The notes beneath the pieces were generated by a model that saw nothing but the letters and a program-made list of their open reading frames with translations, did no database searches and was not told the DNA's origin. DNA of 64,000 bases from Bradyrhizobium campsiandrae (GTDB lineage Bacteria > Pseudomonadota > Alphaproteobacteria > Rhizobiales > Xanthobacteraceae). The stretch lies in assembly GCF_014529705.1 (NCBI RefSeq), contig NZ_JAANIH010000007.1, positions 62,001 to 126,000 on the forward strand. Direction: 5' to 3'. This document shows positions 37,097 to 46,836 of the stretch, piece by piece; position 1 is the stretch's first letter, and each line of letters begins with the position of its first letter. The translations under genes were made by a program, and so were the position numbers.

Positions 37097-38344
37097 CTAG
37101 TCCAGTTGCATCCGGATGCCCTTGCCGCCGTTGAGCAGGCGCTTCAGGTGAAAGCCGGCGAGAGGATCGTCGGCGTGCATGCCGACCAGCGCGGCGAAGG
37201 CCGGCATGGCCGCGGCATCGCCCGCCTCCATCTTGGCAAAGGCCTCGGTATATCGTGCCGTCGCGGGCGTCTCGAATTTTTCCTGCGGCAGCGGCTCGAA
37301 CGCGCGTAGCGGCTCGCTGCGTCCGCGCAGCACCAGCTCGCCGACCGGACGGCCCTGAAAATTCCCCGCTCGCTCCGCGACATTGGCGCTGACGCAGATG
37401 CGGGTGCCGAGATGCTTGTTGGCGGCCTCCAGCCGCGCCGCGGTGTTGATGGTGTCGCCATAGGCGGTGTAATCGAAGAAGCGGTTGCCCCCGAAATTTC
37501 CGACCAGTGCCGGCCCGGCGTGAATGCCGATCCGGGTGGTACCGAAATTCACGCCCCTGGCCTTCTGACGCACGCAAAACGCCTGCGCCCAACGATCGAG
37601 ATCATGGGCGCATGCAACGGCACGCGTCGCATAATCCGGCTGATCGCCTGGGGCATTGAACAGCACCTGGATCGCATCGCCGATGATCTTGGCGACCGTC
37701 CCCTCATGCGCGAACACGACTTCAGTCATGCCGCCGACATATTCGTTGAGGAGTTGCCCCAGCGTCTCGGGTGCCGCGCTCTCGACCAGCGATGTGAAGC
37801 CGGTGATGTCGGTGAAGATGGTCGCAACATCGCGCCACTGGACCGCGATCCCCTCGCCGTCGCCGCCCGCCAGGCGCTTGGCGAGTTCGGGCGAGAAATG
37901 GCGGGACAGTGCAGCATGCGCGCGCTCGGCTTCCATCTGGCGCCGCCGCACCTCGCGCAGCATCTCGATATGACGGACGGTCTTCTGGATCGTGGCTTCC
38001 AGATCGAGGAAGTCGATCGGCTTGGTCAGAAAGTCGAACGCACCGCGGTTCATGGCGGTGCGGATGTTGCTCATGTCGCCATAGGCGGAGACGATGATGG
38101 TCGACTTCTTGTCCTCGGCCTCCTGGAGCTTCGCCAGCAGCGACAGCCCGTCCATCCGCGGCATGTTGATGTCGGAGACGACGAGGTCGACGAGCGGATT
38201 CTGCTCGATCGACTCCAGCGCCTCGACGCCGTCGCGCGCGAAGATGAAGTTGACCAGCCCGTCACGGATCTGCTTGCGGAACTTTTGCAGGATCAGGGCT
38301 TCCAGATCCGGCTCGTCGTCGACGAAGAGGATGGTCGGAATCAT
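37097..38344 (-). CDS. Response regulator with adenylate/guanylate cyclase domain
   Basis: 415 residues. An N-terminal receiver domain has acidic residues D9/D10, phosphoacceptor D58 and K108. After a short helical linker, a class III cyclase domain spans about 170-360. The metal-binding aspartates are D179 (FTDI) and D223 (IGDA). K219 and D297 (YGDTIN) fit adenylate rather than guanylate specificity, and N300/R304 complete the active site. All residues needed for activity are present. It is predicted to make cAMP in response to the adjacent sensor kinase. Its start overlaps the stop of the single-domain regulator (ATGA). Confidence 0.92.
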   Translation of the reverse strand: MIPTILFVDDEPDLEALILQKFRKQIRDGLVNFIFARDGVEALESIEQNPLVDLVVSDINMPRMDGLSLLAKLQEAEDKKSTIIVSAYGDMSNIRTAMNRGAFDFLTKPIDFLDLEATIQKTVRHIEMLREVRRRQMEAERAHAALSRHFSPELAKRLAGGDGEGIAVQWRDVATIFTDITGFTSLVESAAPETLGQLLNEYVGGMTEVVFAHEGTVAKIIGDAIQVLFNAPGDQPDYATRAVACAHDLDRWAQAFCVRQKARGVNFGTTRIGIHAGPALVGNFGGNRFFDYTAYGDTINTAARLEAANKHLGTRICVSANVAERAGNFQGRPVGELVLRGRSEPLRAFEPLPQEKFETPATARYTEAFAKMEAGDAAAMPAFAALVGMHADDPLAGFHLKRLLNGGKGIRMQLD

Positions 38345-38730
38345 GCCGCCTGCTCGAGCCTGATATCGATCTCCTGGCGCAGCTGCGCAAAGTCGATCGG
38401 CTTGGTGAGGAGCCCCGTGGCGCCACCCTCGATCGCCTTCCGGCGCGTCTCGACGTCGCCATAGGCCGTGATCATGATGACCGGAACATGCGGATGGTCG
38501 GCGCGCACCTTGGGCAGCATGTCGAGCCCGCTCATGCCCGGCATGTTGATATCGGACAGGATCAGGATCAGCGAGGGATCCCGGACCTCCGCCGCGCGCT
38601 TGATCGCATCGGGTGCCGAAAGCACAAATTCCATATGGAATCGACCAGCGCGCAAGTCGCGCCGGAACTGCTGCCGGAACAGCGCCTCGACGTCGGGCTC
38701 GTCATCGACGACCAGGATATAAACGTTCAC
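38341..38730 (-). CDS. Single-domain response regulator
   Basis: 129 residues, receiver domain only: D9/D10, phosphoacceptor D60 ([12 protein letters not shown]), the switch threonine in MITAYGD and lysine in LLTKPID. No output domain. Its sequence is similar to the receiver of the downstream cyclase protein, so it may be a phosphate sink or competitor. It overlaps both neighbours by ATGA. Confidence 0.93.
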   Translation of the reverse strand: MNVYILVVDDEPDVEALFRQQFRRDLRAGRFHMEFVLSAPDAIKRAAEVRDPSLILILSDINMPGMSGLDMLPKVRADHPHVPVIMITAYGDVETRRKAIEGGATGLLTKPIDFAQLRQEIDIRLEQAA

Positions 38731-41321
38731 GTCTTGCCTCCGGAAGTGCCGCCCGCCGCCATCACGCGCGGCAGGGTAATGATGAATTCGGTGAATACAT
38801 CAGGCTCGGTATTCACGTCGATGGTGCCGCCGTGCTGTTTCACGACGATGTCGTGGCTCATGGACAGGCCAAGCCCGGTGCCCTCGCCTGCCGGCTTGGT
38901 GGTGAAGAAGGGATTGAACATCTTCTCCTTCACCTCGGGCGGAATGCCCGTGCCGTTGTCGCGGATTCGGATCTCGACCTTGCCGCCGAGATTTTTCGTC
39001 GTGGCGCTCAGGGTCGGCTCGAATCCGTCAGGGCCGCTCTCTTTGCGCTTGGCCGCGGCATAGAAGCCGTTGGAAATCAGGTTGAGGAAAACGCGGGTGA
39101 TTTCCTGTGGATAGACATCGACCATCCCCGCGCTCGGATCCAGGTCGCGCGCAAGCGTGACGTTGAATGACGGCCTTTCGGCGCGCGCGCCGTGATAGGC
39201 CAGGTTGAGGCTCTCCTCTACGACCGCGTTAATGTCCGCGGCGCGGTGCTCGCCGGAGCCCTCGCGCGAGTGCAGCAGCATGTTCCTGACGATGGAATCT
39301 GCGCGCCTGCCGTGCTGCACGACCTTCTCCAGGTTTCCCCGCAGCATGCCGGTCAGCTCGTCCACCTCGTTCTTCGTCTTGTCATCGAGAGAGGCGGCCT
39401 GCAAAACCTCGTTGAGCTCGTCGATCAATTCGGTCGACACCGAGGAGAAGTTATTGACGAAGTTGAGCGGGTTCTTGATCTCATGAGCGATGCCGGCCGT
39501 GAGTTGACCGAGTGAGGCCAGCTTCTCGGTCTGAACCAGGCGATCCTGGGCGGCGCGCAGATCATCGAGGGATTGCGACAGCTCTCTGGTGCGCTCCTGA
39601 ACTTCCTCGAACAAGCGAACATTCTCGATCGCAATGAGCGCTTGATCTGCAAAGGTCGTGGCGAGCTCGATCTGCTTCTCGCTGAAGGGGCGCACGACAT
39701 GCCGCGTCAAGACGAACACCCCGATGGGTGCTCCTTCTCGAAGGAGAGGCACACCCAGCATTGTACGCACGTTGGAGCGCCTTCGCGCGGACGAAGGAGC
39801 ATACTCCGGATCGGCCTGCACATCCGGAACATGAACCGTCTTGCAATCGAGCAAGGTGCGTCCAACGACGCTTGCCCGCTCCGGCACGGAAGCAAACGTC
39901 CGAAGCTTGCTCTCCTGCTCTGCATCAAGACCGCAACTTGCCGCCAGATAAAAGGCGCCATCGCGGGGGCGGAAAATCGTTCCTTCGTCCGCGTCGCACA
40001 AGCGGGCGGCCGATCCGACCAGCGTGTCGAGCACGGTCTGCAGGTCGAACGTCGAACGGCTGATCACCTTCAGCACATCGGCGGTTGCGGTCTGCTGCTG
40101 TAGCGCTTCCCGCAGTTCGGCGGTCCGTAGCTCGACTTTCTGCTCCAGGTCGGCGTATGATTCTCGCAAGCGCTCGCCCATGTCGTTGAACTGGTTGGCG
40201 AGTTCCTCGAGCTCGTCGCCGGTCTTGATCGAGATACGCTGGGAGAAATCGCCTCCACCGATCCGCATCGCGCCGGTACGCAAGGCCTGGATCGGGCCGA
40301 CCATGCGTCGGGCGAGGAAAATTCCGGCGAGCACCGCGAAGATCGATGCCGCGAGCAGCACGATCGCAAGCCGCTGCAACGAGGCGTAGAGCGAAGCATA
40401 GGCCTCCTCGACCGGCAGCTCGACGAACATGGTCCAGTGCAGCGGCTCGATCGGGGCCGAGGCAGTCAGAACCTTTTGACCCTGAATGTTGACCGCCTCC
40501 TCGAGGGCATCGGGCATGACGCCGCCGCCGGCCTGAGCGGCGCGGACCTGCGCCAGGCCCGACATGTCGGTGTTGCGTAGCACCAGGCTGATGTCGGGAT
40601 GCGCGATCAGCCGTCCCTCGGGACCGACGACATAAGCGTGCCCGTGCGCGCCGACCTTGATCTGCGAGACCACGTCCCAGATCAACTTCAAATTCACTTC
40701 CGCGATGCTGACGCCAGCATCCTTCCTCGCACCGGCCAGCGCCAGCGTCATGTAGGGCTCGGATTCGCGGCGGAAATAGACCGGCCCGTAATAGACCTTG
40801 TGCGCAACGGCTTCGGTGAATTTAGGATCGCTCGACAGGTCGACGCCGCTGTCGATTGCATCCATCGCCAGCCGCGAGACGCGCAGGCGTTCCTTGCCGG
40901 TCGAATCCAGCTCGGCGAGCTCGGTGATCGCAGGCACCTGCCGCAAGAGCCGCAGCGCATCGAACTTCCGCGGCTCGATCGAGCGCGGCTCGATCGGGCC
41001 CGCCGACCACGGCAGTTGCGTGGTCCAGCCCAGTTGGCTCTCGATCTCCTTGACGAACTGGCTGATCTTGGCTGCGGCCGCCTCAGCCTGCTCGTGCTGA
41101 ACCCGGATCAGGGAGGCCTTGTGTTCTCGATAATAGAAAAAGACCTCGAACAGCCCATTGGCGAGCAGCGCGACCGCAACGACGGCCACGAACAGCGCGA
41201 CATATTTGGTGAACAGCCGGGTCCTGATCCCCCGTCCCGCCTCGCCGGACAACACGCCACCCCCGGCCGCGCGCGGCAGCGGGCTGGTTTGCGGGGTGTC
41301 GGGATGGACGGAAATGCTCAT
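38727..41321 (-). CDS. Hybrid-architecture sensor histidine kinase (Cache-HAMP-GAF-HisKA-HATPase)
   Basis: 864 residues. Membrane segments near 38-62 and 317-338 bracket a periplasmic Cache-like domain ([34 protein letters not shown]). Then HAMP (about 339-391), a coiled coil, a GAF domain (about 427-570), HisKA with His613 ([11 protein letters not shown]) and HATPase_c ([15 protein letters not shown]). There is no receiver domain, so phosphate goes to the separate regulators downstream. It would sense an extracytoplasmic ligand and a cytoplasmic one. It starts 54 bp after an ABC_sub_bind protein that could present that ligand. Confidence 0.93.
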   Translation of the reverse strand: MSISVHPDTPQTSPLPRAAGGGVLSGEAGRGIRTRLFTKYVALFVAVVAVALLANGLFEVFFYYREHKASLIRVQHEQAEAAAAKISQFVKEIESQLGWTTQLPWSAGPIEPRSIEPRKFDALRLLRQVPAITELAELDSTGKERLRVSRLAMDAIDSGVDLSSDPKFTEAVAHKVYYGPVYFRRESEPYMTLALAGARKDAGVSIAEVNLKLIWDVVSQIKVGAHGHAYVVGPEGRLIAHPDISLVLRNTDMSGLAQVRAAQAGGGVMPDALEEAVNIQGQKVLTASAPIEPLHWTMFVELPVEEAYASLYASLQRLAIVLLAASIFAVLAGIFLARRMVGPIQALRTGAMRIGGGDFSQRISIKTGDELEELANQFNDMGERLRESYADLEQKVELRTAELREALQQQTATADVLKVISRSTFDLQTVLDTLVGSAARLCDADEGTIFRPRDGAFYLAASCGLDAEQESKLRTFASVPERASVVGRTLLDCKTVHVPDVQADPEYAPSSARRRSNVRTMLGVPLLREGAPIGVFVLTRHVVRPFSEKQIELATTFADQALIAIENVRLFEEVQERTRELSQSLDDLRAAQDRLVQTEKLASLGQLTAGIAHEIKNPLNFVNNFSSVSTELIDELNEVLQAASLDDKTKNEVDELTGMLRGNLEKVVQHGRRADSIVRNMLLHSREGSGEHRAADINAVVEESLNLAYHGARAERPSFNVTLARDLDPSAGMVDVYPQEITRVFLNLISNGFYAAAKRKESGPDGFEPTLSATTKNLGGKVEIRIRDNGTGIPPEVKEKMFNPFFTTKPAGEGTGLGLSMSHDIVVKQHGGTIDVNTEPDVFTEFIITLPRVMAAGGTSGGKT

Positions 41322-41375
41322 TCCCTCAAGCCTAGCAAGAAGGCCGGACCTTGTCTCTCGCCGCAGCGCGCAGGG

Positions 41376-42356
41376 TTACTCGATGACCTCGTCGGCAAGT
41401 GCCAGCATGGTCGGCGGAATTTCAAGTCCGGTCGCCTTTGCTGTCTTGAGGTTGAGCACCAGGGGATAGCGGGTCGGCTGCTCGAAGGGCAGATCGCCGG
41501 GGTTCGCCCCATTGAAGATGCGGGCGACCAGCGCTGCCGCCCGCTCGAAGGATTCCGGCAAGTCCGGTCCGTAGGACATCAGCCCTCCGTCACGCGCGAG
41601 GTCGGCATTTTCGTAGATCGCCGGTAGTTTCCGGCGGGCCGCGAACTCGAACACCCGCTTGCGGTTGAGAATGGTCAGCGCGTCGGCCACCATCAGGATG
41701 CCGTCCGGCAGATCGCCGTTCATCACGGAGAAGGCCTCCTCGAAATCGTCGGGTTCGCGGACACCCAACGCCTGCACGGTCAGCCCGAGCGCCTGGGCCG
41801 CCTTCGCGGAGGCCTGATAGCGCATTGTCATGCCGAGGTCGTCCTTGTTCCAGAGCATTGCGACCTTGGTCAATTTCGGTGACATGTCCTTGAGCAGCGA
41901 CAGCCGCTTGGCGCTAAGCGTCGCGGCAACATCGGAAATCCCGGTGATTTTGCCGCCGGGGTGCGCCAAAGTCTCGATCAGCCTGGTCTCGACGGGATCA
42001 CCAATGCCACTGGCCGCCACGGTCGGAATATCGGCCGCCTTGGCCGCCATAGCCGTCGGGTAGCCCATGATGACGACGGCATCGACTTTCGCAGCCTTCA
42101 GTTCTGCGATCAGCGCGGGAAGCTTGGCGACGTCGCCCAGAGCGCTGCGCGCGTCGATGGTCAGGTTCTGGCCCAGCCTGAAACCGCGCTCGTCGAGCAC
42201 CTTGATCAGGATCTTGCCGCCCGGACTGGTCTCCGTGATCGGCGCGATCGGTGTCAGCGTGCCCAGCCGGAAGATCCTGCCGCTCTGAGCCTCGGCGCAA
42301 CACGGCCCCGACAGCGAGACATAGCCGAGTCCTGCCAGGAATTCGCGCCGCCTCAT
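41376..42356 (-). CDS. ABC_sub_bind (PF04392-type) periplasmic binding protein
   Basis: 326 residues, with a Tat-like N-terminus MRRREFLAGLG and a cleavable hydrophobic stretch. The fold is that of the COG2984 family: RLGTLTPIAPI, VDAVVIMGYPTAMAAKAADIPTVAA and KLTKVAMLWNKDDLG. No permease or ATPase gene is nearby, so it may serve as a ligand-presenting protein rather than as part of an importer. It is 54 bp upstream of the sensor kinase in the same direction. Confidence 0.85.
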   Translation of the reverse strand: MRRREFLAGLGYVSLSGPCCAEAQSGRIFRLGTLTPIAPITETSPGGKILIKVLDERGFRLGQNLTIDARSALGDVAKLPALIAELKAAKVDAVVIMGYPTAMAAKAADIPTVAASGIGDPVETRLIETLAHPGGKITGISDVAATLSAKRLSLLKDMSPKLTKVAMLWNKDDLGMTMRYQASAKAAQALGLTVQALGVREPDDFEEAFSVMNGDLPDGILMVADALTILNRKRVFEFAARRKLPAIYENADLARDGGLMSYGPDLPESFERAAALVARIFNGANPGDLPFEQPTRYPLVLNLKTAKATGLEIPPTMLALADEVIE

Positions 42357-42412
42357 GATGTTTTCCCTGCCCCAGGCGCAACAGCGCGCTGCGCAAGTCT
42401 AGCACGGGACCA

Positions 42413-42448
42413 GAAAAAAGCGGCAATGGCGATGGCCATTGCCGCTTT
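42413..42448 (-). terminator. Rho-independent terminator of the RND operon
   Basis: On the minus strand, AAAGCGGCAATGGC (42448-42435) pairs perfectly with GCCATTGCCGCTTT (42430-42417) over 14 bp with a 4-base loop, then a T tract (TTTTTTC). It lies 22 bases after the stop codon of the RND pump gene. Confidence 0.93.
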
Positions 42449-42470
42449 CCAATCCTCGATCCGGCGGACC

Positions 42471-45400
42471 TCAGGTCGGCCGCAGCGCCTTGGCGCCGAC
42501 GTCGAGCTCAGCCACTTCTTTGTTTCGCTCTGAATCGGCCGCCGCGCGATGGTCCGTCGCCAGGACGACATAGACCGCCGGCAGCACGAACAGGGTGAAC
42601 AGCGTGCCGATCGACATGCCGGCGACGACCACGAGGCCGATCGAGAAGCGGCTGGCCGCGCCGGCGCCGGAGGCGGTCAGTAGCGGGATCAGGCCGGTGA
42701 CCATCGCAGCCGTCGTCATCAGGATCGGCCGAAGGCGGATGCGGGCCGACATCTCGATGGCCGAACGGCGGTCGAGCCGTTCGTTCACCTGAAGCTCGTT
42801 GGCGAACTCCACCATCAGGATGCCGTGCTTGGTGATCAGCCCGACCAGGGTGAGCAGGCCGACCTGCGTATAGATGTTCATGGTGGCTGCACCGAAGAAC
42901 AGCGGGATCAGTGCGCCGACGATTGCCATCGGCACCGAGATCATGATCACGAACGGATCGCGCAAGCTCTCGAACTGCGCCGCCAGCACCAGGAAGATGA
43001 TGATCAAGGCGAAACCAAAGGTGATCGCGAGCTGATTGCCCTCCTGCACGTACTGCCTGGAGTCCGCGAGATAGTCGTGGCTGAAGCCCTGGGGCAGCTT
43101 CTTGGCCTCGCCCTCGAGGAAGTCGACCGCGGCACCGACGGTGACGCCGGGCATCGGCACCGCCGAGAACGTTGCCGAGTTGAGCTGATTGTAGTGCGTC
43201 AGCGCATTCGGGTCGGTCTTGGTCCTGATCGAGACGACGGTCGACAGCGGGAGCTGCTGCCCGGTATTGGTCGTCACGTAGTAACCGCCGAGCGATTCCG
43301 GCGAAAGCCGCTCGCTGCGTGGTACCTGCGGAATCACCTGGTACGAACGGCCCTCGAGATTGAAACGGTTGATGTAGTTGCCGCCGAGCAGAACCGCGAG
43401 CGAGGAGCCGAGGTTCTGCATGTTGATGCCGAGGTCCTGCGCCTTGGTGCGGTCGATGGTGACCTCGACGTTCGGCTGATTATAGGCGAGGTCGCTGTCG
43501 GAGACGATGAACATGCCGCTCTTGCGCGCGGCGTCCTTCAGCTTCTCCATCTGCTCATAAACGGTCTGGAAACCCGCGGTGGAGTTGATGACCATCTGCA
43601 CCGGCAGACCGCCCGGTCCACCCGGCAGCGGCGGCAGGTTGAAGGCGAAAGCCTGCACGCCCTCGATCTTGGAAAGCTCCGCCTGAACCAGCGGCTTCAG
43701 CGCGATCGACGAGCGCTTGCGCTCCTCCCACGGCTTGAGCAGCATGCCGGCGATGCCGCCCTGCGGACCGTTGATGCCATTCAGCACGAAGCGCAGATCA
43801 GTCTCGGGGAATTTCTGGAATTCCTTGTCAAGCTTTTCACCGTAGAAATCGACGTAGTCGATGTTGGCGTATTTCGGCGCCTTGGTCACCGCGAACACGA
43901 TGCCCTGGTCCTCCTCAGGCGCCAGCTCCTTCGACGTGTGCATGTAAAGGAAACCGACGAGCCCGAGAATCGTCACCGCGAACAGGCCGGTGATGGCCTT
44001 GTAATCGAGCGAGCGATCGAGCCTGCGACCGTACCAGCGGGTCAGCGCGCCGAACACCCTGTTGACGAGCTTGGCGAAGCGGCCTTCTTCGGTGTTCTTG
44101 AGCAGCACCGAGCACATCATTGGCGACAGCGTCAGCGCGATCACGCCCGACACGATCACCGAGCCGGCGAGCGTGAAGGCGAATTCGCGGAACAACGAGC
44201 CGGTGAGGCCGCCGAGGAAGCCGATCGGGGCATACACTGCCGCGAGCGTGATGGTCATCGACACAACCGGGCCGACGATCTCACGCGCGCCTTGCAGCGA
44301 CGCCTGGACCGGCGTCTTGCCTTCCTCCAGATGGCGGTGGATGTTCTCCACCACGACGATGGCGTCGTCGACGACGAGGCCGATCGCGAGCACCATCGCC
44401 AGCAGCGTCAGCAGGTTGAAGCTGAAGCCCATCGCCAGCATCAGGGTGCAGACGCCGATCATGGATAGCGGGATGGTGACGACCGGGATGATGACCGAGC
44501 GGAGCGAAGCCAGGAACAGGAAGATCACCACGATCACGATGATCACGGCCTCGCCCAGCGTCTTCTCCACCTCGTCGATCGAGGATTGGATGAACTTGGT
44601 CGAGTCGTAGGCGACCTTCATCTTCATCGACGGCGGCAGGTTGCGCTCGAGCTCGGGGAACAGCGCGCGCACGCCCTTGACCAGTGTCAGCGGATTGCCT
44701 TGCGGCGTCGCGTTCACGCCGATGAAGATCGCATGCTCGCCGTTGAAGGCGACGCTCGCGTCGGTGCTTTGCGCCGCGAGTTCGACCGTGGCGATGTCCT
44801 CCATCCGGACGAAGCCACCGTCCTTGGCCTTGACGATCATCTTCCTGAACTGGTTGACGTCGGTCAGGCTGGTGTTGGTCGAGATGTTGGAAACGATGAG
44901 ATAGCCTTTGGTCTGCCCCGCCGCGGACTGGAAGTTGTTGGCCGTGATCGCAGCCGCAACATCGGACGGCGACACGCTGCGGCCGGCCATCTTCACGGGA
45001 TCGAGCCAGAGCCGCATCGCAAAGGTCTGGCCACCGAGGATGTCGGCCGAAGCCACACCGTCGACGGTCGACAGCACCGGCTGCACCACGCGCGTCAGAT
45101 AGTCAGAGATCGCCGAGCCCGACAGTTCTTCCGAGGAGAAGCCGAGATACATCACGGCCGTGGTCTGGCCTGTGGTCTTGGTGACGATCGGGTCGTTCGA
45201 TTCCTTCGGGATCAGGTACTTGACCGAATTCGTCTTCGCCAGCACCTCGGTGAGCGCCTGGTTCGGATCAAAGTTCAACTTGATGTAGACCTGAATCGTC
45301 GAGGTGCCGAGCACCGAGGATGACGTCATGTAGTCGACGCCTTCGGCGGAGGCGACCGCCTGCTCGATCGGCGTGGTGATGAACCCCTGAATCAGGTCAG

Positions 45401-45566
45401 CGGACGCGCCGGGATAGACGGTCGTGATGTTGATGACCGTGTTGGACAGCTTGGGATACTGCCGGATCGGCAGCACCATCGCCGCGCGCAGCCCGATCAG
45501 CAGGATCAGCAGGCTGACAACGACCGACAGAACCGGGCGCTTGATGAAAATATCAGTAAAGGCCAT
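42471..45566 (-). CDS. RND (HAE1/AcrB-type) multidrug efflux pump, inner-membrane subunit
   Basis: 1031 residues, about 12 membrane segments. The proton-relay aspartates are intact in GLVVDDAIVVVENIHR (TM4). FIKRPVLSVVVSLLILLIG at the N-terminus and large periplasmic loops are typical of HAE1 pumps. It exports hydrophobic or amphiphilic compounds with a periplasmic adaptor and an outer-membrane channel. No outer-membrane factor gene is adjacent. It lies 70 bases after the adaptor; a hairpin (45601-45624) is in that gap. Confidence 0.94.
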   Translation of the reverse strand: MAFTDIFIKRPVLSVVVSLLILLIGLRAAMVLPIRQYPKLSNTVINITTVYPGASADLIQGFITTPIEQAVASAEGVDYMTSSSVLGTSTIQVYIKLNFDPNQALTEVLAKTNSVKYLIPKESNDPIVTKTTGQTTAVMYLGFSSEELSGSAISDYLTRVVQPVLSTVDGVASADILGGQTFAMRLWLDPVKMAGRSVSPSDVAAAITANNFQSAAGQTKGYLIVSNISTNTSLTDVNQFRKMIVKAKDGGFVRMEDIATVELAAQSTDASVAFNGEHAIFIGVNATPQGNPLTLVKGVRALFPELERNLPPSMKMKVAYDSTKFIQSSIDEVEKTLGEAVIIVIVVIFLFLASLRSVIIPVVTIPLSMIGVCTLMLAMGFSFNLLTLLAMVLAIGLVVDDAIVVVENIHRHLEEGKTPVQASLQGAREIVGPVVSMTITLAAVYAPIGFLGGLTGSLFREFAFTLAGSVIVSGVIALTLSPMMCSVLLKNTEEGRFAKLVNRVFGALTRWYGRRLDRSLDYKAITGLFAVTILGLVGFLYMHTSKELAPEEDQGIVFAVTKAPKYANIDYVDFYGEKLDKEFQKFPETDLRFVLNGINGPQGGIAGMLLKPWEERKRSSIALKPLVQAELSKIEGVQAFAFNLPPLPGGPGGLPVQMVINSTAGFQTVYEQMEKLKDAARKSGMFIVSDSDLAYNQPNVEVTIDRTKAQDLGINMQNLGSSLAVLLGGNYINRFNLEGRSYQVIPQVPRSERLSPESLGGYYVTTNTGQQLPLSTVVSIRTKTDPNALTHYNQLNSATFSAVPMPGVTVGAAVDFLEGEAKKLPQGFSHDYLADSRQYVQEGNQLAITFGFALIIIFLVLAAQFESLRDPFVIMISVPMAIVGALIPLFFGAATMNIYTQVGLLTLVGLITKHGILMVEFANELQVNERLDRRSAIEMSARIRLRPILMTTAAMVTGLIPLLTASGAGAASRFSIGLVVVAGMSIGTLFTLFVLPAVYVVLATDHRAAADSERNKEVAELDVGAKALRPT

Positions 45567-45600
45567 CGCGGCGATCTCGATTTCTTTTGTCTCAAGAGGC

Positions 45601-45624
45601 GTGATCCGGCCCTGGCCGGATCAC
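45601..45624 (-). other. Intercistronic hairpin between adaptor and pump genes
   Basis: GTGATCCGGC (45601-45610) pairs perfectly with GCCGGATCAC (45615-45624) around a 4-base loop. No T tract follows on the minus strand, so it may be an mRNA-processing or stabilising element rather than a terminator. Confidence 0.6.
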
Positions 45625-45636
45625 GTGAGTGTCTTG

Positions 45637-46836
45637 TCAGTAGCGCGGCGGCTGCGCCGGGATCTGCGGCGCCGGGTCGGTCGAGATCGCAACAGGAGCG
45701 CCCGACTGCAGCTTGAGCTGACCGACCGCAACGACCTTGTCACCGGCCTTCACGCCTTTGACGATCTCGACACGACCATTGACGCGATTGCCGGTCTGCA
45801 CGAACGTGCGCACCGCGCTCAAGTTGGTCTTGCCGTCCTCTTCCTTCTTCTCGGCGATCACGAACACCGAGTCGCCGTACAGCGTGTAGTCGACGGCCGT
45901 CTCCGGAACGGTGATCACGGCTGGCTTGTCCGGCAGCACCACCGTGGTGGTCACGAACATGCCGGGCTTCAGGATCTTCTCCGGATTGGCAACAGTCGCC
46001 TGCACGCGGATGTTGCGGGTGTCGGCGGCAATTTGCGGCTCGATGGTGGTGATCTTGCCGTCGAAGGTGCGGCCCGGATAGGCGTCCACCTTGAGCCGGA
46101 CCGGCTGGCCGACCTTGAGGTTGGCCGAGTCCTTTTCGGTGACCGTAAAGTTCGCCCACAGCTCCGACAGATCCGTCAGCGAGACGATGGCGGTGCCGGC
46201 GGTGAGGTACTGTCCGACCTCGACCTTGCGGACGCCAAGATCGCCAGAGAACGGCGCCCGGACGAGCTTCTGCGAGATCAGCGCTTCGGTCTTGGCGATG
46301 CCGGCCAGCGCCTGGTCGTAAGCGGCCTGCGCGGAATCGACGGTCGCCTGCGGACCAAACTGGCGCGAGGCCAATTGCTTGGCGCGATCGAGCGACAGCT
46401 GCGCGACCGTCGCCTGCGCCTTGTAGTTGGCGAGATCGCCCTGCTCCGGCGCGTCGAACAGCTGCACCAGCGGCATGCCCGCCTCGACGTGCATGCCCGG
46501 TTCGAACTTGATTTCGGTGACGCGGCCGTTGACGTCAGCAGTGACGTCAACCTGATGAACGGCGGCAAGGCCACCGACCGCGGTGAGCAGATTCGGCACC
46601 ACCTCGGACTTCGCCTCGGCCGCGCTGACGAGGGTCGGCGGCGGCTTGTTGCTGGCGAAGAACTGCTTGATCATCTGGCCACGGAAATAGTTGAACCAGA
46701 CAAGACCACCGACGAGCACGCCCAATAGCGTGCCGACGATGATGAACCAGAGCACCGGCCGGACCGGACGCTTGGGAGCCTTGCTGTCGATCGGTTCGCC
46801 CGAAATCTTGTGTTCGGCTACGATGTTCATTGTCAT
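45637..46836 (-). CDS. RND efflux periplasmic adaptor (membrane fusion protein)
   Basis: 399 residues. A cytoplasmic N-terminal tail, one membrane anchor (LWFIIVGTLLGVLVGGLVWFNYF), then lipoyl-like, alpha-hairpin and beta-barrel domains of the HlyD/AcrA family (VDVTADVNGRVTEIKFEPGMHV; VGQYLTAGTAIVSLTDLSELW). It bridges the RND pump and an outer-membrane channel. The start overlaps the tetR stop as ATGA, so it is coupled to the regulator. Confidence 0.93.
   Translation of the reverse strand: MTMNIVAEHKISGEPIDSKAPKRPVRPVLWFIIVGTLLGVLVGGLVWFNYFRGQMIKQFFASNKPPPTLVSAAEAKSEVVPNLLTAVGGLAAVHQVDVTADVNGRVTEIKFEPGMHVEAGMPLVQLFDAPEQGDLANYKAQATVAQLSLDRAKQLASRQFGPQATVDSAQAAYDQALAGIAKTEALISQKLVRAPFSGDLGVRKVEVGQYLTAGTAIVSLTDLSELWANFTVTEKDSANLKVGQPVRLKVDAYPGRTFDGKITTIEPQIAADTRNIRVQATVANPEKILKPGMFVTTTVVLPDKPAVITVPETAVDYTLYGDSVFVIAEKKEEDGKTNLSAVRTFVQTGNRVNGRVEIVKGVKAGDKVVAVGQLKLQSGAPVAISTDPAPQIPAQPPRY

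Noticed and set aside
37089..37592. In-frame upstream extension of the CnbZ-like gene
   Set aside because: It is an alternative frame of the receiver-cyclase gene; the CnbZ-like sequence starts at ATG 37088 after AGGAG.
42825..44468. 547-codon open frame on the plus strand
   Set aside because: Antisense to the RND pump; skewed composition and no domain.
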